DNA from: Plecoglossus altivelis
Taxonomy: Eukaryota > Chordata > Actinopteri > Osmeriformes > Plecoglossidae
Direction: 5' to 3'
Assembly: GCA_036571765.1 (NCBI GenBank)
Contig: BROE01000001.1
Location: 9,144,518 to 9,208,517, forward strand
DNA: 64,000 nucleotides
Below the pieces are notes generated by a model. The model was not told the DNA's origin, searched no databases, and was given only the letters and a program-made list of their open reading frames with translations. How positions within the stretch are numbered: position 1 is the stretch's first letter; each line of letters starts with the position of its first letter. Below, piece after piece: positions 22,501-34,445 of the stretch. Position numbers and translations under genes: made by a program.

Positions 22501-25500
22501 ATTTTCATGGAACCGTATGAAGAGTGAGAGCTTTATACAGACACACGTGCCATAAGTAGCACCCCAAACTCCCTTCTGCTGCTCCATCCTCCGAATGGAG
22601 ATCACGCGAAGCTATGAACCACCTGGAGAAAGATGTGCAGTTTGACTGTCGCTACATCATGGACACTTAGTGACCACGGTGAATGGATGAGAAAACCAAG
22701 AAGGAACCAAGTGAACCAACTGTAGGAGAGCAGTCTGAGGCTCGTGGAGTCTGACACTCAGAGACAGAAGAGTCTCTCCTGTGCTTCTTGCTGGGATGTT
22801 GGTGGTGATGGATTCGGCACTTTCCAAGTCGAGGTCAGCTGAAGACGATGCCACAGAGCTAAATCTGGATTAGTCGTCCCAACGGTAAGGACACATCTCC
22901 TTTTGTTAGTATAATCTGGGGCTTTTCAGGTAGGTGGTAGGTGTATCTGTGTTGGCTCACCAAGCACCCAAACGTTCCAGCTAAGACACTCAAGATTACT
23001 GATATCAACAACAGCTTCTCATCTCAAGAGTTGTGTCTGGTAGCATGTGTGCTCTGCCCAGTCACACTGGATGTGATAGTGGCTAGTCTCCTCTCTCTCC
23101 TTACATACACTTTTTAAACTTGTCAACTGTGAGACAACGCAGACCACTAACAGTTGATACAGAGGAGGAAAATATTGTGCATTGATGCATTAAGCAGCAA
23201 CTTGGTCCAAATGTCAAATCGATAAAACCTTCGGACCCAGCTTATTATGTCGTTACAATGAGCCGTCTCTCACTTAAGCCATCCAGACTGGCTCCAGGTT
23301 GGCTGCATGCCTGAAGACAGCTTTGAAATCAAGTGAAATGCTAGTCAATTCAAACATACTGATACTATGAATCTCATTTAGTTCAAACATCAACACGTTG
23401 CAGATTTTTGTATCTACATTAACAAGCTCAGCCACAGCTACGGTATGTATTCACCTAGGGCTGTCAGCATTGCATGACAAAAACACATTTGTGATTCTCA
23501 GTCCAAGCTGTCATTAATCCTGTTTCACAATTGAGATAAACAGAGATGGACGTGATATGGGAATCTGGGCCTAACAGGCTGTTAAATCAATTACTTTGAC
23601 AAATTGGTCTTCCAGTCCAGTCCAGTTTCAGTCCTTAATCTCTACCCTTAATTCTTTGTGTCTTCTCGTCTCCCGCCCAGCGGTTTGTCTGCCTTAGGCT
23701 TCATCCCCCAACGGGTTTTTCTGAGGGAGGTGTTGTGAAGAGAGAGGACAAGAGTCAATCCAGAGCCATGGTTCTACCTGTACCTGTCGGAGGTTGTTCC
23801 TCTGCTGGTGCTTCTCTTCTTTGGCACGCTCTCACATGTCACCGTCCCCCTCCTAAGTGTTCAAACCACTGAGCTGGGCCACACATCTTAGGTGCATCAT
23901 AGTCCGGCTCAGGTCACCCAGCATTCATCCGCATTAACCCCTGCAAGGTGATACCAGGGATTCCCCTCACGGAGGCTGCTTCTTGCATCTCACATGCAGC
24001 TACACTGGGGAAACCGAGCGAATCAGCAGCAGACTTTGGAGAAACGTAGTGTAGTTGACTTAAATAGTAGCCATCCTACTACAGCCTTCTTCAACAGTAG
24101 GCCTCTGATGTTGCACTGCGTAAGAGATTAACAAGTCGGTTATTGAGCAATTATCAAATGCTTGTCAACATCTGAAAAGGGACAGTGAATGTTATGTTGA
24201 TTTGCATTTCATGCAGTTGACATCATAGTGACGTCTGAAAACTGAAGGGTCTTTATTGTAGTTGAGAGAAGAATGTGCCGGATACCGTCCTCATCTTCTC
24301 TTGTAGTTTGCCTCATGTTTAAGTCCTAAAAAGGAACACTCATCCTTTTATTGAAAGAGGTGCCCTCTATGCAGTACAAACACAGACTGACTGACTGATT
24401 TCATACCCAATGCGACAAACCATTTGATCCTTTCATGACGAGGAAAGACTTGATTGTTTCATTCATTCCCACAATTGTTTGTTGTGGTACATATGTCACA
24501 TAAATGCTTTCCCTGTTGTGTGTCTTCCTTGTATTCGTTCCAATACTTACGCTACCTTCCCATTTTTACTTTTATGAAGTGTTTAAAAATAAAGTAATTG
24601 CTAAAGACAGGAGTTGTTTCTGTGAACCTTTAAGTGCGGTGTTTCCTATTAAATCTGCTTTCTCTTTGTGGCAGAGAAATAACAATGCTGGTTTCAATTA
24701 CGCAGCATGGTTAAGCGACAGAATGCAGGCTCGTCTATGGAGGACATTTCTCATGTTCTCCTCTCCCACTGTATGTTTTTGAGTTGGATTTGTCCGTCTC
24801 TGAGGGTATACATTGGATGTTGATCTTCAGCTGACACCCATTGGGATCTGTGAATCATTTTATGGGATTGCTTGCAAAACGTAAGACTGCACTATTATAC
24901 AATTCATGTATAATGATTTGCCAGTGGCAGAGTCAACACAGCTAATAGGCTTGGGCAGGCAGAACTGAAGCTGGTTGAATAAAAAGTGTTCTTTAGTCTT
25001 GAACTTGGCCAGTCATTGAGATCATAGAATCATGCTACCATCTAACCCTAAACTACCAGCCAACGAGCCGTGGCTTCACCACTGGCCTACTTACGACCTC
25101 GTGTTGAAGAGAGACGGGCTTAGCGCTTTCAGACATGTCCCCTCTCCCCTTTGGTGGTCTAACTCAAAACAGAAAAGTGTCTGACAGATTACCCCTCACA
25201 CACGGTTAAGGCCTCCACCCTCAGCCTGCCAATCCCAGGTGTTAACCCACGTGACAACAGATAAACCGGCAGGCATTAGTACTAATCCAGCGCTGATCTT
25301 TGGAGTGTGTCCCTATTACGTTCTGTATCTGTCCTCATGCCTTTCTGATGCTTGCTGAGAGAGAAAGAGGAGAAGGCCTCACCCTAATCACTCAGACAAG
25401 GAAATACAAACAGTAGGTATCCTACAGTGCATTGTCTATGATATGTTGAAACGGCTTAATATTTTTGGGAAGCAATTATCAATGCGTTGCACAACAGGGT

Positions 25501-25581
25501 GAAAGGTCAACTGGGAGGAGTTTAGTGTACAGGCTGTGTGTGCGTCCGAGTGTGTCCGTGTGACTTCTTGTGTGTGTGTGT

Positions 25582-25644
<63 letters not shown>

Positions 25645-27967
25645 CGTGCAAATTAATGTATGCATGTATCTGTATGTCTGTAGTCCGTAATAAACATATG
25701 TTGCCAGATACAACTACATGTGACCAGTGTCCATATCTTTGTTGGTGTCGGCCAGAGGAACTAGTTATCAATGAGCACCGTCAGACTATGGAACAAACAA
25801 GGATTATCCCATGTTATGTGAGGGAAGCACAACTCTTACATGGTACATTTTCTTCTTGCATTTGAATGGTCATAGCCTAGTGCAGTATATTGTAATAAAA
25901 CACAAAACTGATTCTGCCATTTAGCATTTGAGAATGTGTGTGTTCTGCAGTGTGTGCTAATGCACTAACACATGTGAGAGATGTGGACGCTCCAGGGAAT
26001 GTGTCATAGAGAATAATAGACATGAATGTTACAAGTAATCAGTTGGAGTACAGCATCTGTTTCACTGGCACAAAGGACTTTTTCATTCATAATCATGACA
26101 CGCTATACATCCGTGCAGGACAATAATTCTCTGCTCAGTGCCACTCCATGTCCCAATCCTATTCACCAAACTGTCACCACAGTCTTGGTTTTGTGTCATT
26201 TTTCAATGACACACTGTTCAGAGGTCCTGTCTGAAATGTTAGGGTGGACAACAGAAATACACTGTAATCAAATCACAGCAAGCCAATAGTTAGGACTGCT
26301 GGTGATGACCCAATCATTGTCAGACAACATGCAACATGCAACATGGTCTCTCATTAATACAAGGTTTACCAACGTTTCTTTAAAACTGTGAGCATGTTCT
26401 TTCACACCTGTGAGATTTTAAATTCACTCAAGAATGGAAAGAGATGCTTGTTTGGTTCTGAATACGGGGAAATAGATACTCTAATATTGGAGCACACTTA
26501 TGAGTATATAAGGAGGATGTTTTCTATCATATGCAGTAGGCTGTAGTTTAGCATAGAATTCATTCTGCTTAGAACTGTCTGGAAGCTGTCATAATGGCAG
26601 CAGTTACCAGTATACTTTTTCCAGTTCTGCCTGTCCATCAGTGACCTGTAAAATGCACTTACATACATCAAGTGGAGGCAGACTTCAGGACATTCAGATG
26701 GGCCTATGTTTCAAGTAGCCATGGCATTAGGGCTGTTTCATTATATTTGGCTTTTGCTGAAAATAGCGTGAGAAAACTATGATATCACCATTTGCTGCAG
26801 CTATCATAGCTAGTGCAGTCAGTTCAGAATTAACAGACATTTGTCATATCTGAAGAACAAGCAAACAGAGATCTTAAATACAGGATTACACCATTTGGTG
26901 CTGACCCAAAATACACAAATGAGTGTGCTTCTATCTTGACATGCCATCATTTTGAGAAGTGAATTTTAATGGTCAAAATGCTCTCTTCAGAAAATGAAGC
27001 GAGAGTTTTCAACTCTGAAGAAGACAATGCTTATATTTAGCCTGCATTTTTGTGTGTTTTGACTTTATAATAAAAACCATATCTCTTTTTGGCAGCCAAA
27101 CGTTGTTAAGCCACAGTCTTTGATATATCATACTGGATTAAAATGACGATGGGCAAGTCTTGAATCCAGTCCATTTTAGAAGATTGTACATGTTGCCTAC
27201 AAACATGGTTCAGTTGATATTGTTTTCTGAATGTAATCACATAAACACACATGAGTCTTGACTGGATACTGTATCTAGTCTGGCAAAACACTTTGGATGA
27301 CTGCATGGTCTGGATTTGCTCTTAGCCTCTGCCACTTTCCTGGTCTGGGGAACGTCTGCCTTGCCTGTGTAATAACAATGCAATTAAAAATACTGTACAA
27401 TGAGCTTGTGAAACATCTTTAAAAGCTTTCATTTGAATAAAGACATGTGATGAAACTCTTTTGAATTGACAGAAAACTGCACTTTGCACAGTTTCTTGGA
27501 TGGGTGAAAGAGAGAAAGGGGAGTGACAATTTAGAGCACATGTTAGAAGCCCAGCGGTTTGGCCATCAGACTTAGGACTTCTTGCACCCACCACATTCCT
27601 ACTTGTCAACAAGCAATATAAGGTTTGCAGATCACAAACCTGCTGCCATTTATTTGAAAGGTGGGAATCAATATGGCAGCTGTTCCTCTGCCATGTTGCT
27701 TCACTTAAGATGACAGTTGTCTGAAACTCTCTATGGGACGTTGGAAGATTCATCCAAAAGAGTTCAGAGGGTTGTGCAGAAGAAGACTGAGTCCTTCTAA
27801 ATGTATCACTTCATGCCAAAAATAACCTTCGCTCAATGTGGAGAGTGCAGTGTATTATAGCATAGTATAATGGTTACGTTTATTATCCATAAATTCATGG
27901 TTATTATTACAAATGTTGCTCTGCGCTGACGTGTCTAACCAGCTCATTTTGTTTCTCTCCCTGGCAG
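19589..27967. other. Intergenic or nrtn 5' region, no coding gene recognised
   Basis: About 8.4 kb, mostly AT-rich, with no exon that I can assign to a protein family. A strong donor (aacg|gtaagg at about 22884) follows a GC-richer stretch (22560-22884) and could be a noncoding 5' exon of nrtn. The acceptor just before the nrtn start codon shows that such an exon must exist somewhere upstream. A long TG microsatellite is at 25569-25642. Confidence 0.5.
25569..25642. repeat. (TG)n microsatellite
   Basis: About 70 bp of TG dinucleotides with one TC interruption. Confidence 0.95.
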
Positions 27968-27994
27968 AGTTTCAATGCTCCTCCACATTCTAAG

Positions 27995-29309
27995 ATGAAG
28001 TTATGGAAAGGTGTTGCTTTTGCCTTCATGCTCTGTGGAGCAGCCCTGTCCATATTCCTCACTAGAACTATGCCTTCCACTGGACAATTTGAACCCAGGA
28101 TAGAATACCCACAGTCACCCTCATCATCATCTTCATTGGCGTTATCAAAATCACCAGTGCCAACGATGGCGATTCCATTATCATCACCTCTGTCGACATC
28201 ATCATCTTCATCGTTATCAGCATCAGAATCGGCATTATTATCGTCACCGTTGTCATCCTCGTCCACGATGGGTGGTCTTCACAGAGCAGCCAGAGCGACA
28301 GATAGCATCAGCTCGCTGCTCTCAGAATGTAAGATCAACTGTTTTTGTCTATCTTAGCAACCTGGTGTCCTCAGACAAGGTGGTGTATGAAAGGGTTGTC
28401 AGGACACTGACAGTAGGCTTAGGGCCTCTGCCTGCAGTCCCAGTTTGTTTATACAACTTCCCTTTTTATGTTTAACACTAACCTACAGTCACTGAACACC
28501 TCATGGTTCATAGGCCTGCCATGTAGAGAGGTAGAAAAACAAAGAAATTGTGTTATTGAAAGTGAACTACACTTGGTAACTGCAAGTTTAGAGACGTCTG
28601 GTTAGAATTATTCACAATTCCTGTTTTACAATCCCAACCAAGGGAATGCTAGCTTAGAACTATGTGACATCATGATTTGCTTTCACATGTCAATGGCAGA
28701 GTTCTGTGTTTTCCCTGAGACTATACATCAACCAGGTTGTCAGTTTAAGTTACAACTCTCTAAAACCTTAAGTAAGACTTGGCAAGTAAAGTCTGGGGAT
28801 AATTGAACATGACTGACTGGTTTCCTCTCTCCTCTCATCTAGTCTCTAAGCTGCTGCGGAGCTTCACGGAGGGTGAGATGCAGCAGGTCATAGAGACCCT
28901 GGTGGACAGGAAAGTCCGCCGGGACAGCCAAGAAGACAGTGTGGAGAACAGCCTGGAGGACAGCCAGGAGGATAGCCAGGCCAGAAGGACTAAGAGGGCT
29001 AAGAGGAGGCTAAAGCCCTGCTCTCTCCACGAGCTGGAGCTGACTGTCAGTGAGCTAGGCCTGGGCTATCACAGTGACGAGACTCTGCTGTTCCGGTATT
29101 GCGGCGGCAAGTGTACAGCGCGTAGACGCAACTATGACATCACTATGGAACACATGAGGAGGACTGGACTCATTAGGAAGAGAGACAAGGTTCAATACAA
29201 TCCTTGCTGCCGGCCTGTCACATATGAGAAGGACATCTCCTTCCTGGACAACAGCAGTAGATATCACACTATTCAGGAAGTGTCTGCACAGGAGTGTGGT
29301 TGTGTATGA
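27995..29309 (+). CDS. nrtn: Neurturin (GDNF-family ligand)
   Basis: This encodes a secreted neurotrophic factor that signals through GFR-alpha co-receptors and RET. Coding exons are 27995-28328 and 28843-29309 (266 residues, against about 197 in human neurturin). The start ATG follows an acceptor at 27966-27967, so a noncoding 5' exon lies upstream. The N terminus MKLWKGVAFAFMLCGAALSI is a signal peptide resembling mammalian neurturin. A Ser-rich low-complexity prodomain follows, then acidic DSQEDS-type repeats and a dibasic furin-like site (RRTKRAKRR) before the mature domain beginning at LKPCSL. The mature part has seven cysteines in cystine-knot order (CSL, YCGGKC, PCC, ECGCV) and the neurturin-type stretches SELGLGYHSDETLLFRYC and CCRPVTYEKDISFLD. 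Artemin and persephin fit less well. The long Ser tract arises from TCA/TCG codon repeats and is unusual. Confidence 0.93.
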
Positions 29310-30510
29310 CCTCCTGGTTGATCTATGATGTATTATGCTGCTCGGTGCTGCTGAAGCTGAAGTTAAAGACTATCCTAAACAGACCACCCTTCTTCACTGA
29401 CATGTGGGACTGGATTTAGTGAAAGAGGAGGCTCAAGAATTTGTGTTCATGGCAGTACTGTTTCTGTTGGTACTACAGACTTGGTGTCCCCAGATCCTGC
29501 CATATGGAACAGTTTCATACCCAAACACCAGCACATTTAAAATGCGTGGTTAGGGTTTAACTTTACGATGAGATGTAAACTGGTAAGATTTAAGAGAAAA
29601 TTTCTCTTTAGCTTTCAAGTAACACTGTAATTAGTTGAGAAATATGTCGTTGACGAATGTTGGAAATACTATTTCAATATGTTCTTTGTATTTGAATGTC
29701 AATTTTTACAACAACAAAGAATTTAAACTGAAATGATGACAGTGTTACTATGTAGGTAAAACAGTAAAAGTATTTAGCAGTTGATAAACTCCAAGACATT
29801 CCTCTCACAAGAGGTATATCCATTAGCAGAAAGAAAGAAAAAACTAAAGTTTAAATTTCTCTTGTACAACCTTATATAAATAGATATTCATAGAAACTAT
29901 TCATCAAAGTCATGTTCAGTTAAACACCATTCCCATTTTTCTATTTCCATTGAAGCCTTGCATCAACTGAGACCTTGTTCAAAAAGACTAACCCATAATA
30001 ATATATAATATAATCTTCAAGCGTTGCCAAAACAAGGGTTAGGGTAGACGTTGTGTTTGAGGGTTTGAGCTCTAGCAAACCAGATGGCTTCAGACTTGGC
30101 TGTCTCCAAAGGACATCTGATGGATACTGAAAATATACTGACAGGAGCACTCAATTGATCATGATTTGTGAACCAAAACTACTGTGTTATTGTGAAAGGT
30201 GAAGATATTGAATAACTGGGAAAACATTTTTTTGAATTTGTGGTAAATATTTGGGGGCATTGTTTTAATCAGTATGTTGCTGTTTGGTCTCAAACACCGT
30301 AAATACTGTTGTTTTTTACGTCTGGGCAGGAGTGTGGATGCAGTGCATCTTTATTGTGTAAAGTCATGTATATTTATTGAAAGGCAAATTCAGGTTTGGA
30401 TATTTATGCTGATGAAATGCAGAGGCCAGCTTACTGAGCAATTGTGCCAAAAGGGTTTTAACGTGACGCACTATTGATTGACTGTTGAATAAATATCAAC
30501 CCTTTTTTTG
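29310..30510 (+). other. nrtn: nrtn 3' UTR with polyadenylation signal
   Basis: AT-rich noncoding sequence follows the nrtn stop. An aataaa hexamer at 30488-30493, followed by T/G-rich sequence, is the probable poly(A) signal. Confidence 0.55.
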
Positions 30511-30593
30511 GGGTTGTCACCAGCTACGAACATTTCCATGTTTCCAAAAAATCTCATTATCAGAAATGGCAAAAGCACACACATCGTTCTCTC

Positions 30594-30845
30594 AATATCC
30601 TTAAGTATCTGAAGTACATGTACTCATGTAGAAAACTCTGGTAAAAGTTGAAGTACTGACTACACTTTTTCACTCAAGTTAAAGTATGGGCTTTGACATA
30701 TACTTAAGTAAAACTTAGCCAGTACCACTACCTGTTTTAGTGTTTTAGTAAAAGATTGTATGAAAAATTGTGAAGCACTGATACCAGAAAACTTTACTTA
30801 AGTATTTTAACAAAGTCTTTGTACTTTGTTACTTCTCATCTCTGC
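30594..30845. repeat. Dispersed teleost-type repeat (acttaagta-rich)
   Basis: The stretch is full of acttaagta, aagtactg, cactcaagtt and taaaagatt elements. This resembles a repeat family common in teleost genomes, with motifs of the kind ctcaagtaaaagtacttaag. I could not define its ends or target duplication. It is followed by a degenerate agtgtaata-type repeat to about 30990. Confidence 0.5.
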
Positions 30846-30847
30846 AA

Positions 30848-30990
30848 CAGTGTAACATCAGTGTAATCAGTGTAATGGTAGTGTAATAAGTGTAACAACA
30901 GTGAAATAACGACATAATAAACATGTAATAAGTGTACAGTGTAAAAAGTGTAATAACAACATAACAACACTGAAATAACATGAATAACGT
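30848..30990. repeat. Degenerate agtgtaata-type tandem repeat
   Basis: Repeated variants of agtgtaatca, agtgtaataa and agtgtaacaa, spaced 9-12 bp. Confidence 0.7.
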
Positions 30991-31763
30991 AACAACATAA
31001 CTGTTAAGTTTAAGAAAATCACGTGCTCTTGCATATAGCCTGCTTAAGTAAAAACAGGGCTCTCAAGTCTCATGCACTGAGACTCACACATTTCAACCAT
31101 TTCTCAGGGACGTTTTCTGCCTCCAATTATACCGTTAAATGCCACCTACCAGGCAATCACAAACATCACCAGTTCCTCATCATGACAACATGTTAGAAAA
31201 TATGTGATTCTCTGTTCAATTTACTTCCTCTCCTTGTATGATCCATATTTACGATCAATTACAAAAGGTTAATCTAAAATATTTAGGCAATGTCTGCATG
31301 CGGTAGCAAAGTTCGTTTGGTTGTTTCCCTTCTCATAAATGTGTTTTCATTGAGGAGGGGTGCAGTAATTACTGTTTGCCCACGTTTCCTGGCAACTGGT
31401 ACCACCAACACAGAAATCCGTTCACTTCACTTTCTTCTTTCATTAAACTGCAACGGAGAGCGGTAGGTTGAATTATTTAATAATGCATGCGTACCCTTTC
31501 TTGAGCACTACACAATAGTAGCCGAGGCCACGATGCATTCAAGGCTTTTCCAACACATAGGTTTTTATAAAGACATGAGTATAAACGAAAAGAGTGTATT
31601 CGCATGTAATGGTTTTTGCAGTATTTTTCGATTATTTTTGCATGTATATGAACATATATTGTAAAGAAAATAAGAGTAGGGTATTGTTCAGTAACTCGTA
31701 ATTGTCTATTGATCTCATATGCGGACTACCCGAACTTTCTTTAGTTACTGGCTACGTGAGAAA

Positions 31764-32884
31764 ATGACGTCAAACAGTGAACAGTCCACAGAGCCTCTGC
31801 AGAAACTGAGACAGCAGTGTCTGGCCAAAGGATCTTCTGGAATCAAAGGCTTGGCAAGGCAAGTAAAACACTTCAGAAGACATACCGGACGTATCCTTTA
31901 TCCCACTATTACAACAGAACTCAAGCAGAACATGTTGTTAAGCCCAACCGTTGAATAGTAAGTGTAAGGTTAAGTAGGTATGAAGGACTCTAGTAAACTG
32001 AAGATCATGTTTGGCTTAAAATACTTTTCTAGAGAGGTGATTTCTCTTTGCTGTTTTTCTTTCAGGACATTCCGCATCATGGATGATGATGGCAGCAAGT
32101 CACTGGATCTGCAGGAGTTTCTCAAAGGCCTGGACACCTATGGGGTTACTCTGAACAGAGAGGAGGCCCAGCAAATCTTTGGACTGTTAGACAAAGATAG
32201 CAGTGGTACCATTGATTTCAATGAGTTTCTGGAAAGCTTGAGGGTAGGGAAATGCGATATTATGAACAGAATGTGTGCATTATGCTGTCAACCATCTACA
32301 TGGTGTACGTATATCTGTCAAATTAGAGGAACACAAGTGTAGAATCGGATAACCATGCATAGCCAATGAACATGCAGTTCTGTTCACAGCCTCCAATGTC
32401 AAACTCCAGGAAGAAAGTGATTTCAGAGGCCTTCAGAAAGCTTGACAAGACAGGAGATGGCGTTGTGACTGTGGAGGACTTGCGAGGGGTTTATAACGCC
32501 ACACAGCACCCCAAATACAAAAGTGGCCAATGGACTGAAGAACAGGTTTTCCTCTCCTTCCTGGAAAGTTTTGATTCTCCCAACGACAAAGATGGCAAGG
32601 TAGTAAAAAAAAAAAAGGTTTTTACAAATATAATCAATTTCAGGTAGTCAAATGTGAATTAATAGATGTATGTACTAGCAACGGATTGATTTGTTGGTGT
32701 GCTGATCAACATCCTGATCCTAGATGATGGTTCATTTGCCAGTACTGTAACCTACCTCTGGCTCATTGCTCACCTGCAGGTGACTGAGGAGGAGTTTCTA
32801 AATTACTACAGTGGAGTTAGTGCCTCCATCGACGAGGACGCCTACTTTGTAACCATGATCAGGAATGCCTGGAAGCTTGTGTAG
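31764..32884 (+). CDS. caps: Calcyphosine (EF-hand protein)
   Basis: This is a small cytosolic calcium-binding protein of 195 residues, close to the roughly 189 of human calcyphosine. Exons: 31764-31858, 32066-32243, 32390-32599, 32780-32884. Four EF-hand-like loops can be seen: DDDGSKSLDLQEF, DKDSSGTIDFNEF, DKTGDGVVTVEDL and the looser DSPNDKDGKVTEEEF. Family hallmarks include KLRQQCLAKGSSGIKGLAR, the RPPMS link between the EF pairs, and the C terminus NYYSGVSASI plus NAWKL. The first intron uses a GC donor (AG|GCAAGT); only that junction keeps the frame and gives LARTFRIMDDDG. A longer in-frame start at 31719 exists, but 31764 fits the family length. The 3' end faces ranbp3, as in human, where CAPS and RANBP3 are neighbours. 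Confidence 0.93.
31859..31864 (+). promoter_or_regulatory. caps: Non-canonical GC splice donor of caps intron 1
   Basis: The sequence AG|GCAAGT matches the U2 5' splice consensus except for the C. The nearest GT donor, four bases on, would shift the frame and give a stop after seven codons of exon 2. Confidence 0.75.
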
Positions 32885-33165
32885 AATTCCTAAGAGTCCA
32901 TATTTGTTTCCACCTATTGTAACTCATTAGTATTGTAGTCAGTATAACTTCATTTCAAATTATAATTTTTTGTGCAGGTTGGAATTCAAATATACCAAAT
33001 TGTTTTCTGAGGTCTGAATTTAAATAAAATCTCATAAAGTGGCAATAAACATTTGGACTTTATATTATAATCTTATTTTAATTCTAAGGTCAATTCTTTG
33101 TGATCAAACTTTATTATTAACCAGTTATGTTGTGCGCAAATAAAAACTAGATCTTTTGTGGATTT
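32885..33165 (+). other. caps: caps 3' UTR with several poly(A) hexamers
   Basis: AT-rich sequence after the caps stop contains aataaa at about 33024, 33044 and 33141. The last lies only about 160-170 bp from the inferred 3' end of ranbp3 on the other strand. Confidence 0.5.
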
Positions 33166-33309
33166 CTACCCTGGTCTTTACTGCCCCCTTGTGTATATTG
33201 GGTGTACTAACCTCCTGCAGTCCAGTGACTTAACATTTATAAGACTGACCCAAACATTCCTCCACCAGAGCTGCTTGGTGGTCTATGAACCCACTAAATG
33301 AATAACACA

Positions 33310-34445
33310 GTTCAGTCCAAAATGTTTTATTTTGTAAAGAGGAAAGGAGTCAGAGGAGTCGAGAAACATGGTGGTCTACTAAATGATAATATATTCAAAT
33401 GTACATGACATTCAAGGGTAGATCAGTTGTCTAAATGCACTCCACGCAAAATAATCTTCATTACAACTTGTTTTTTTTGCAAATGACAATGAATAAAAAG
33501 TTTATATAATATTATCAAAAGAATATGTATTAACACAATATAAACCCTTGAAATGTTGGAAAGCAATACAGTTGCATGCAGAATGTTGATCAAGGCTGTC
33601 TAGTTCATCTCTGGAAAACACGACAAAGAAATCCCCCTGAGGGTTAACAACTATAACACAAAGTTCTAGAACTGAAGAGAAACCTCGGTGAATTCTTCTC
33701 CTTTGGTTATATTCAGAACATCATTAACCCACAAGAGGACAGAGCATGTTGTTTTAGTCCTTTATTCACTAGGTCAATAGGAAATATATGAAACTGTTTA
33801 TTTTAGACTGAGTGGTATCGGCTAGCTGTTACAGTGCATAAATGTGTTTGACCAAATTAGATGCCTCGTGTATAATGTTGTAAACCGAAATAAGTTACAT
33901 GACCAGAAACTATCCAACAAACTTGGGTTGAGGGGCAGGGTTGAAATGGAGATACAAACAGCTGACTGGATGACTAGTCAACACAATACACTGTGACAAT
34001 GAGACGCCTGCCTGGGAGTGTGTCTCCCAGAGGTATGGTAGAAGAGTGAGTAAAAAGGTCCCAAAGTAGAAACTGCAGTCTTGACATGTGCCATACCTTT
34101 AATGGAGAGGAAACACCCTCATGCTCATCAATATGATGAGCAGCCAAGTCCCAAACCAAAGCTTTGAAGTCTTTATTTTAGCTATCGACAAAAAAAAGTA
34201 AAACACAAACTGGGGAGAAAGTAGCTCCAGATTTGATTTTGACTGCAGACAAAAGACGAACTGCACAAGTCAGGTGAGACACTCCAGTACAAGGTTGTTT
34301 TTTTCTTCTTCCTGGAGCTAGACTTATAATATCCAAAAGTACTAGTCTGGGGGGTGAACCATGTTGGTCAGGGTTGTCCATAGAGATGCCTGCAGTAAAA
34401 TGCCCCAAAAGGCAGCATCCTGGCAGGCTATCCATTAGGGTGACG
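33310..34445 (-). other. ranbp3: ranbp3 3' UTR
   Basis: Minus-strand noncoding sequence after the ranbp3 stop. A minus-strand aataaa (tttatt on plus, 33326-33331) is a plausible poly(A) signal giving a UTR of about 1.1 kb. Confidence 0.5.

Noticed and set aside
27907..28266. Minus-strand Asp/Asn-rich frame
   Set aside because: Antisense of the serine repeat in nrtn exon 1.
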